Source of the DNA: Pseudomonadota bacterium
GTDB taxonomy: Bacteria; Pseudomonadota; Gammaproteobacteria; Burkholderiales; Burkholderiaceae
DNA: 29,487 nt
NCBI GenBank assembly: GCA_021783435.1
Contig: JAJXUC010000031.1
Location: 1-29,487 of the forward strand
Direction of reading: 5' to 3'
The notes under the pieces are model-generated. The model saw only the letters and a list, made by a program, of their open reading frames with translations. It was not told the origin of the DNA and did no database searches. Positions 24,062 through 29,487 of this stretch are shown one piece after another (the first letter of the stretch is position 1; the number at the start of each line of letters is the position of its first letter). A program made the translations under genes and the position numbers.

Positions 24062-24708
24062 GCGAAAACTCGACCAGTGCCGGCCCCATGTGCCCTAGGG
24101 AAGAGAAGTCACGCAAGCGGAGCATGTTCACGTTCTGGCTGGTGGTGTTGGTCACCGTCGCGCCGTTCGTTGCAAGCACTTTTTTTTTCTTCGTCATCAA
24201 GCCCCAAGGCAAACCGCCATATGGCGAGCTGATTCAGCCTCAGCGGCCGGTCCCGCAGCTTCAACTCACAACTTTGACAGGCAAGTCGGTCGATCTTCGC
24301 CAATACAACGGTTATTGGTTGATGATCGTCGCTGGAGCGGCGGCATGTGACAAGTCCTGCCAATCACTGCTCTACGATATTCGACAATTTTTCATCGCAG
24401 CCGGAGATGACCGTTATCGCGTTGCTCGCATCTGGCTGGTGACGGATTCCGGCCCCGTCAATCCCGGTGTTTTCGAGCCCGCCCAGGGCACCGTCATCCT
24501 GCGTGCGCAGCCCGATCAACTCAAGCAGTGGCTGCCGCTTGCGCCCGGTGAGCATCTTGAGGGACCGATCTGGTTGGTCGACCCGCTTGGAAACTTGATG
24601 ATGCGGTTTCCCTCCAACCCGAACCCATTGAAAACCTTGTCCGTATTCAAGAAATTGCTCTACAACACAGCAGGGTGGAAAGCCAAGCATCTGGAGCCCT
24701 TGCCGTGA
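24058..24708 (+). CDS. Sco/thioredoxin-like membrane-anchored protein
   Basis: A 216-residue protein with a cytoplasmic tail, one membrane helix (about 23-47) and a periplasmic thioredoxin-like domain. It has a CxxxC pair (C97, C101 in AACDKSC), spaced as in Sco copper chaperones but without their CPDxCP setting, and H166 ahead of GPIWLVDPLGNLMMRF lies close to the position of the third Sco copper ligand. It may carry copper or act on disulfides of the CuA site; neither is shown. GTG 24058 has an AAGGAG box and a four-base overlap with the SURF1 gene. Confidence 0.75.
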   Translation: MSENSTSAGPMCPREEKSRKRSMFTFWLVVLVTVAPFVASTFFFFVIKPQGKPPYGELIQPQRPVPQLQLTTLTGKSVDLRQYNGYWLMIVAGAAACDKSCQSLLYDIRQFFIAAGDDRYRVARIWLVTDSGPVNPGVFEPAQGTVILRAQPDQLKQWLPLAPGEHLEGPIWLVDPLGNLMMRFPSNPNPLKTLSVFKKLLYNTAGWKAKHLEPLP

Positions 24709-25892
24709 GCACAACACTGAACACCATGATCAATCTGTCCACGGCCGTGCCCACCGTTTGGTCCTTCTCACTGCACTGGTTGCAGGCTGGTATGTGGGTG
24801 GCCGGGTTGATCCTGATCCTGTGGGCGGCTTTTCGCATGCGCTGGCCCAAGCTTGTCGCATTGTTGGTATTTCTCACCATGGACCTCGTGATGTTCGGCG
24901 CTTTCGTGCGCCTGACCGACTCCGGCCTCGGCTGCCCGGACTGGCCAGGCTGCTATGCCCATTTCACACCCGCACAGGCGCATCACCAAATCAATGAGGC
25001 CGTGGCCGAGCAGGGCGGTACGCAAGGCAATGTCAGTCCATTCAAGGCCTGGATCGAGATGATCCACCGTTACGTGGCCACCATCATCGGCACGCTCATC
25101 TTGGCCATGGCCATTCGTGCAAGCTGGGCTCGCAAGCATGGCAAACAGATTGCGCTGGGCTTGCCGTACTTGTTGCTGGGCTGGGTCATTTTGCAAGGGT
25201 TGTTCGGCGCTTGGACCGTCACGCTGCTCCTCACGCCGTTAATTGTGACTCTGCATCTGATGGGGGGCATCATCCTTTTGATGCTTGCAGTCTGGTTCTG
25301 GATGAGAAATCGACCTGATCTGCCGAAGGTCTCCACCACTGTTCTTACACAGGTCTTGGTGTGGGCTGCCATGTTGGCGATGCTCTGGCAGATTTTCCTC
25401 GGTGGATGGGTCAGCACCAACTACGCAGCCTTGGCCTGCACCGGTTTTCCGACCTGCAACGGCAGTTTCCAGCCTGATGCCAATTGGGCGCAGGGCTTTA
25501 CCTTCTGGCGCAACCTGGGGGAGAACCCCAACGGCTCGGCCATCTCCTTGCAGGCGCTGGTCGCAATCCAGTGGGGTCACCGATTGTTCGCCGCCCTGAC
25601 ATCCATCATCGTGCTCGGCGCCACTTGGAACATGAGTCGCTACCGCGAATTGCGCAAGCTGGCCCTGTGGATTTCTGGCCTGTTGTTTGCACAGATCACC
25701 CTAGGCGCCAGTGTGGTGATTTTTGCCCATCCTTTGGATTTGGCTGTCGGTCATAACGGTGTCGCAGCCTTGATGATGCTGATGTTGACAATCGCGGCAT
25801 ATCGGGTCAGTCATCTCGAATCGCGCAGGCTCGTCGGTGACGATGCTGCGCTTGTTCCCGTCACGCTTCAACGCGCACAGGCCAAACCATGA
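24705..25892 (+). CDS. ctaA: Heme A synthase (COX15/CtaA)
   Basis: A 395-residue, eight-helix membrane enzyme that oxidises heme O to heme A. The four conserved heme-binding His are visible: H121 (EMIHRYVA), H184 (TLHLMGG), H292 (QWGHRLFA) and H350 (VGHNGVAAL). Two Cys pairs occur in the periplasmic loops: C77/C83 ([10 protein letters not shown]) and C245/C251 (ACTGFPTC). The start is GTG 24705, overlapping the previous stop by four bases with a GGAG box; ATG 24726 is the alternative. The stop overlaps ctaB by four bases. Confidence 0.95.
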   Translation: MSTTLNTMINLSTAVPTVWSFSLHWLQAGMWVAGLILILWAAFRMRWPKLVALLVFLTMDLVMFGAFVRLTDSGLGCPDWPGCYAHFTPAQAHHQINEAVAEQGGTQGNVSPFKAWIEMIHRYVATIIGTLILAMAIRASWARKHGKQIALGLPYLLLGWVILQGLFGAWTVTLLLTPLIVTLHLMGGIILLMLAVWFWMRNRPDLPKVSTTVLTQVLVWAAMLAMLWQIFLGGWVSTNYAALACTGFPTCNGSFQPDANWAQGFTFWRNLGENPNGSAISLQALVAIQWGHRLFAALTSIIVLGATWNMSRYRELRKLALWISGLLFAQITLGASVVIFAHPLDLAVGHNGVAALMMLMLTIAAYRVSHLESRRLVGDDAALVPVTLQRAQAKP

Positions 25893-26788
25893 AGAGTTCC
25901 ACCTTGTCTCGCCCTCCCGGGTTGCTCCACTCCATCAGGCAACTCTACGCCCTTACTAAACCGCGCGTGGTGCAGCTCATCGTTTTTTGTGCCGTGATTG
26001 GCATGTTTCTGGCCGTTCCTGGCTTGCCCGCGTGGAGACCCCTCGTCTTCGGGACCTTGGGTATCTGGCTGGTCGCCAGTGCAGCGGCGGCATTCAATTG
26101 CCTGGTGGAACAGAAGATCGACGCGGTGATGCGCAGAACATCCTGGCGCCCATCCGCGACAGGTGAATTGGGCACATCGTCCATCATTGTCTTTTCCGGC
26201 GTTTTGTGCGCGGGCGGGATGCTGCTGCTCTACACCCAGGTGAACCCTTTGACGATGTGGCTGACCTTTGGCACCTTTATCGGTTACGCCGTTGTCTACA
26301 CGGTGTTGCTCAAACCGGCGACACCGCAGAACATCGTCATCGGTGGAGCCTCCGGAGCCATGCCGCCCGTGCTGGGTTGGGCGGCGATGACCAACGGCAT
26401 CTCGGCGCAGGCGCTCATTTTGTTCCTCATCATTTTTCTGTGGACGCCGCCGCACTTCTGGGCTTTGGCCTTGTACCGAACCGACGATTACAAAAAATCC
26501 GGGTTGCCGATGTTGCCGGTGACGCATGGGTCCGAATACACCAGGCTTCAGGTCTTGCTCTACACCCTGGTGCTCACGGCCGTATCGCTCATGCCGTTTG
26601 CCATGCATATGAGCGGGCTGGTCTATGCCATTGCCGCTGTGGTGCTCGACACCATTTTCATCGCCTACGCCTGGGAGCTCAAGCAGCGCTACAGCGATAT
26701 GCTCGCGCGCAAGACATTTCGCTACTCCATCGTCTACCTGTCCTTGTTGTTCGCAGCCATGCTGCTGGACCACTACATCACGATTTGA
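25889..26788 (+). CDS. ctaB: Protoheme IX farnesyltransferase (heme O synthase)
   Basis: A 299-residue UbiA-type prenyltransferase that adds a farnesyl group to heme B, giving heme O for ctaA. The first acidic prenyl-binding motif is N70-x3-E74-x3-D78 (NCLVEQKID), then MRRTSWRP. The conserved [26 protein letters not shown] region is also present (read as [10 protein letters not shown] and [15 protein letters not shown]). Nine membrane helices are expected. It overlaps ctaA through ATGA and closes the operon, followed by a hairpin. Confidence 0.96.
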   Translation: MKSSTLSRPPGLLHSIRQLYALTKPRVVQLIVFCAVIGMFLAVPGLPAWRPLVFGTLGIWLVASAAAAFNCLVEQKIDAVMRRTSWRPSATGELGTSSIIVFSGVLCAGGMLLLYTQVNPLTMWLTFGTFIGYAVVYTVLLKPATPQNIVIGGASGAMPPVLGWAAMTNGISAQALILFLIIFLWTPPHFWALALYRTDDYKKSGLPMLPVTHGSEYTRLQVLLYTLVLTAVSLMPFAMHMSGLVYAIAAVVLDTIFIAYAWELKQRYSDMLARKTFRYSIVYLSLLFAAMLLDHYITI

Positions 26789-26818
26789 TTCCGGCAACGC
26801 ACGCCGCGCCGTCAGCCG

Positions 26819-26839
26819 AGCCGCCGATTTTCGGCGGCT
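26819..26839 (+). terminator. Hairpin at end of the heme A/oxidase operon
   Basis: A 9-bp stem AGCCGCCGA / TCGGCGGCT with a TTT loop lies about 30 bases after the ctaB stop. No T-tract follows, so the call rests on stem strength and position. Confidence 0.55.
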
Positions 26840-26920
26840 GCATCTCGGGCCCTGCTGGGTCGGCGCGCCAACATCGTGCCATCCTGTGCCTCGGACGATG
26901 CGGTCGAATTCCAGGCTGCG

Positions 26921-27784
26921 ATGAGCTATACCGGCCGTTTTGCACCCTCGCCCACAGGCCTTTTGCATGCCGGATCCTTGCTGGCCGCGCTGGCGTCCTG
27001 GCTGGATGCGCGCTCGCATGGCGGTCGTTGGCTGGTCCGCATCGAAGATGTCGACCAGCCCCGTTGCAAACCGGGGGCTGATCGTGAGATCTTGCGGCAG
27101 CTTGCCGGCTGCGGGTTGATCCCGGATGCGCCAGTGTGGTGGCAATCGCAACGCGGGCCAGCGTATCAATCGGCGCTCGACAGCTTGTTGGTGCAAAACA
27201 AAGCCTATGCCTGCGCCTGCTCGAAACGCGAGATCGACCAAGTCTTGCGGTCTCGGGGACTGCTGCTTCAGCGCGGGGAGGAGCGTGTGTATCCCGGCAC
27301 TTGCAGGGAGGGGCTCGGCGGTCGTCGACCGAGAGCTTGGCGCTTGCGCGTGCCCGGGGCGACCGGGGCACTAGTGCATTGGGAAGACAGGCGCCTCGGT
27401 GTTCAAACAGAACAGGTCGATCAGACCGTGGGTGATTTCCTGCTCAAGCGTGCCGACGGGCCGTGGGCTTACCAATTGGCCGTCGTGGTGGACGACGCGG
27501 CCCAGGGGGTCAGTCACGTGGTCCGCGGCGAAGACATCGCTGCCTCCACCGCGCGGCAAATTCTCTTGCAACGCGCCTTGGAACTACCCACCCCGATCTA
27601 TCGCCATATCGGCTTGTTGCGCGATGCCGAAGGTCGCAAGTTGTCCAAGCAAAACGGCGCGGAAAGCATCGTGCCTGGCCTCGCGGCGGTCTCGCACTCC
27701 ATCCAAACCCTGGGACTGATCCCAAGGGGAAAAACGCTGGGAGAGTTGCTGGAACACGCGACGAACCAGTGGCTCGATGTCTAG
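26921..27784 (+). CDS. gluQ: Glutamyl-Q tRNA(Asp) synthetase
   Basis: A 287-residue truncated glutamyl-tRNA synthetase paralog that attaches Glu to the queuosine base of tRNA-Asp. It has the catalytic core only: [14 protein letters not shown] (HIGH-type motif, H16), [11 protein letters not shown] and KLSKQNGA (KMSKS-type, about residue 240). The zinc site is seen in CACSKREI and YPGTCR. There is no anticodon-binding domain, as expected. ATG 26921 is favoured by homology with the usual N-terminus; a longer frame to 26876 exists. It converges on the helicase gene. Confidence 0.94.
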   Translation: MSYTGRFAPSPTGLLHAGSLLAALASWLDARSHGGRWLVRIEDVDQPRCKPGADREILRQLAGCGLIPDAPVWWQSQRGPAYQSALDSLLVQNKAYACACSKREIDQVLRSRGLLLQRGEERVYPGTCREGLGGRRPRAWRLRVPGATGALVHWEDRRLGVQTEQVDQTVGDFLLKRADGPWAYQLAVVVDDAAQGVSHVVRGEDIAASTARQILLQRALELPTPIYRHIGLLRDAEGRKLSKQNGAESIVPGLAAVSHSIQTLGLIPRGKTLGELLEHATNQWLDV

Positions 27785-27913
27785 TGCCGGGTCGGCATCC
27801 GGTCAATTCATGCAGTGCTGGCGATGTTGGGACAGATGCCACGGCGGGCATCCCGAAAAGATGCAACCTGGGCTGGCCTGCAAGGCGGATCGAGATGCCC
27901 CGGTCGTGCGTCT

Positions 27914-29347
27914 CTACTTGGCTGAAGGTTTGCCCCCGAGCAACGCAGCAAGTGCGCGACGTGGGCGAATGTTGGGCGAGATGGCGCCGCGCGATGGCAC
28001 GGTCGGGTTGTCTTCCCAAATGGGCCGAGCGTTCGGGTCGGCTTCGTAGGGTTTGTCGAACCAGTTGTCGCGTGGCCCAGGCCGATGGTTGCTGCTTGCG
28101 CGGGCCAGCGCAGGCGTGGACGACTCCGTTGATTTTTCCGGATGCACCGGCCGGCGGCTCGTTCGCGGCTCCACCGCGAGCGTGCGAACTTCAATGCCGC
28201 GCTTGATCAGTTTTTCGATATCACTGAGCGAGCGGCTGTCGCGCTCGGTGGCCAAGGTGATCGCCAGGCCCGAGGCTCCAGCGCGACCTGTGCGACCAAT
28301 GCGGTGCACATAATCTTCCGCGCTGAACGGTACGTCATAGTTGATCACACCGGGCAATTCGACGATGTCCAATCCGCGCGCTGCGACGTCGGTCGCCACG
28401 AGTACGGCAACCTCGTTGCGCTTGAAGGCGTCCAGCGTCGCCAAGCGTTCGGCTTGCGACTTGTCGCCGTGCATCGCTTGCGCTTTCAACCCGTCGCGTT
28501 CGAGGATGCGCGCCAGCCGGCTGGCGCCCAGACGGCTGTTGACGAACACGATGGTTTGCTTCAAGTCATGTTCTCGCAGCAACTGAAGCAGAGCGGGATG
28601 CTTGCTGTCTTCGCTCAACTTGTAGACCAGTTGTTGCACATTCGTGGCCGTGGCATTGGGACGAGCCACTTCCACGAGAACCGGATCTTGCAGATAACTC
28701 TGTGCGAGACGTCTGATTTCGGTGGAGAAGGTTGCCGAGAACAGCAGGGTCGTGCGTGCCTTGGGCAGAAAAGCGAGGATGCGTTGCAGGTCTGGCAAGA
28801 AGCCAATGTCCAGCATGCGGTCGGCTTCGTCCAGCACCACGAATTCCACTTGAGCCAGGCTGACGTTCTTGGCTTCGAGGTGATCCAGCAGTCGGCCCGG
28901 GGTCGCCACCAGCATTTCAACCCCCAGCCGCAAGGCAGCCTTTTGTGGAGCCATGTCCATGCCGCCGAATACGCACGCACAACGCAGCTGTGTGTGGCGC
29001 GCATAAGCTTGTATGTTGCTGAAGACCTGATCCGCCAGTTCGCGGGTCGGTGCCAGGACCAAGGCGCGAACCGGATGCCTGGCGGGCGACACACTACTCG
29101 TCGCCAGCGGCAGCAATTTTTGAAGAATGGGCAGTGAGAACGCGGCCGTCTTACCCGTGCCGGTCTGCGCCGCCCCCATCACGTCGCGCCCCGACAGCAC
29201 GATGGGGATGGCACGCTCTTGAATGGGTGTCAGATTTTCGTACCCCATATCAGTCACAGCCTGCAGCAAGCGCGCGTCGAGCCCGAGGTCGCTGTAGCGT
29301 TGAGCTGGCTGGATCGTCGCGTTCAAGGCAGTGGACTGGTCGTTCAT
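27914..29347 (-). CDS. rhlE: DEAD-box RNA helicase, RhlE type
   Basis: A 477-residue ATP-dependent RNA helicase. The motifs are in order: Q motif (YSDLGLDARLLQAV, Gln 43), AQTGTGKT (60-67), PTRELA, TPGRL, DEAD (173-176), SAT (204-206), VATDVAARGLD and HRIGRTGR. The tail of about 100 residues is basic and Pro-rich, probably for RNA contact. The RhlE assignment rests on overall core sequence and tail; other subgroups are less likely. The ATG at 29347 has no Shine-Dalgarno box; a TTG at 29377 would add ten residues. It lies 76 bases downstream of a tRNA sequence. Confidence 0.9.
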   Translation of the reverse strand: MNDQSTALNATIQPAQRYSDLGLDARLLQAVTDMGYENLTPIQERAIPIVLSGRDVMGAAQTGTGKTAAFSLPILQKLLPLATSSVSPARHPVRALVLAPTRELADQVFSNIQAYARHTQLRCACVFGGMDMAPQKAALRLGVEMLVATPGRLLDHLEAKNVSLAQVEFVVLDEADRMLDIGFLPDLQRILAFLPKARTTLLFSATFSTEIRRLAQSYLQDPVLVEVARPNATATNVQQLVYKLSEDSKHPALLQLLREHDLKQTIVFVNSRLGASRLARILERDGLKAQAMHGDKSQAERLATLDAFKRNEVAVLVATDVAARGLDIVELPGVINYDVPFSAEDYVHRIGRTGRAGASGLAITLATERDSRSLSDIEKLIKRGIEVRTLAVEPRTSRRPVHPEKSTESSTPALARASSNHRPGPRDNWFDKPYEADPNARPIWEDNPTVPSRGAISPNIRPRRALAALLGGKPSAK

Positions 29348-29423
29348 CAAGGGGGGTTGTCTGTGGAGAAAACCCAAATTATGCGCCTCAGGAACGATTC
29401 CCCGACATGGGCGGTTTGAATCG

Positions 29424-29487
29424 TGGTAGGCCGTGTTGGACTTGAACCAACGACCAAAGGATTATGAGTCCTCAAGAATGGCAATTA
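29424..29487 (-). tRNA. tRNA with CAT anticodon, 3' part only
   Basis: From its 3' end, at 29424: CCA, discriminator A, acceptor strand ACGGCCT, T-arm GTTGG-TTCAAGT-CCAAC, short variable loop and a 5-bp anticodon stem with loop CTCATAA (CAT at 29464-29466). The sequence resembles E. coli tRNA-Ile2 (ileX) more than elongator tRNA-Met as I recall them, and G68-G69 in the acceptor fits the tRNA that TilS modifies. Ile2 is thus favoured over Met but not proven. The 14 visible bases before the anticodon stem do not look like a D-arm, so the gene may be incomplete. Confidence 0.7.

Noticed and set aside
25868..27241. Minus-strand frame (457 codons) opposite ctaB and the start of gluQ
   Set aside because: Crosses an operon end and a gene start on the other strand; Arg/Gln/Gly-rich, no motif.
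27785..27913. Hairpin GATGCC / GGCATC (27835-27852) between gluQ and the helicase gene
   Set aside because: Only six pairs, no T-tract; too weak to call as a terminator, though the converging genes would need one.
28142..29137. Plus-strand frame (331 codons) opposite the helicase gene
   Set aside because: All DEAD-box motifs are on the minus strand; the plus frame shows none of its own.
1..29487. CRISPR arrays, insertion sequences, riboswitches
   Set aside because: No regularly spaced direct repeats, no transposase frame and no recognisable riboswitch core were seen.

Overview
The window is GC-rich, densely coded DNA with the gene content and order of a betaproteobacterium, most likely of the order Burkholderiales. 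A Thiomonas-like organism is a guess from overall look, not shown. The pointers are argB followed by slmA, a DUF2244-ctaC-ctaD-(small assembly protein)-DUF2970-ctaE block with DUF2909, SURF1, ctaA and ctaB, and trmL next to comF. Most of it is core chromosome. No insertion sequence, phage gene or CRISPR array was found.

Layout. (1) 19-1166, minus strand: an alanine-rich lipoprotein and a DUF1345 membrane protein. (2) 1223-5156, minus strand: a four-gene copper-handling operon, transcribed as CopL/DUF2946-like secreted protein, TolC-like outer-membrane lipoprotein, Tat-exported multicopper oxidase and CusF-like copper-binding protein. It has no inner-membrane pump and no regulator. (3) 5294-8211, plus strand: argB, a Dph6/DUF71-type ATP pyrophosphatase, a HAD pyrimidine-nucleotidase-like phosphatase and slmA, all overlapping. 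(4) 8390-15972, plus strand: a fatty-acid beta-oxidation operon led by its TetR-type regulator, followed by acyl-CoA dehydrogenase, a bifunctional 3-hydroxyacyl-CoA dehydrogenase/enoyl-CoA hydratase, a hot-dog thioesterase, a thiolase and a crotonase that looks like a delta3-delta2-enoyl-CoA isomerase. (5) 16006-18294: trmL and comF on minus, with a divergent BioC-like methyltransferase on plus. (6) 18624-26788: the aa3-type cytochrome c oxidase cluster with heme A synthesis and assembly genes, split by a strong bidirectional terminator at 22989-23017 and one opposite-strand gene. (7) 26921-29487: gluQ, a convergent RhlE-type DEAD-box helicase, and the 3' half of a CAT-anticodon tRNA at the window edge.

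How it fits together. The copper operon and the oxidase cluster both depend on periplasmic copper. The oxidase cluster lacks the Cox11/CtaG copper chaperone that normally sits between ctaD and ctaE, while keeping SURF1 and a divergent Sco/thioredoxin-like protein. The beta-oxidation genes would feed reduced cofactors to this respiratory chain.

The points most worth a second look are the missing Cox11, the pump-less copper operon, the half tRNA at the right edge (possible integration site of an element outside the window), and an operator-like palindrome upstream of the oxidase cluster. I did not find a clear-cut, wholly undescribed system. All family assignments were made by reading the sequences, without database searches.
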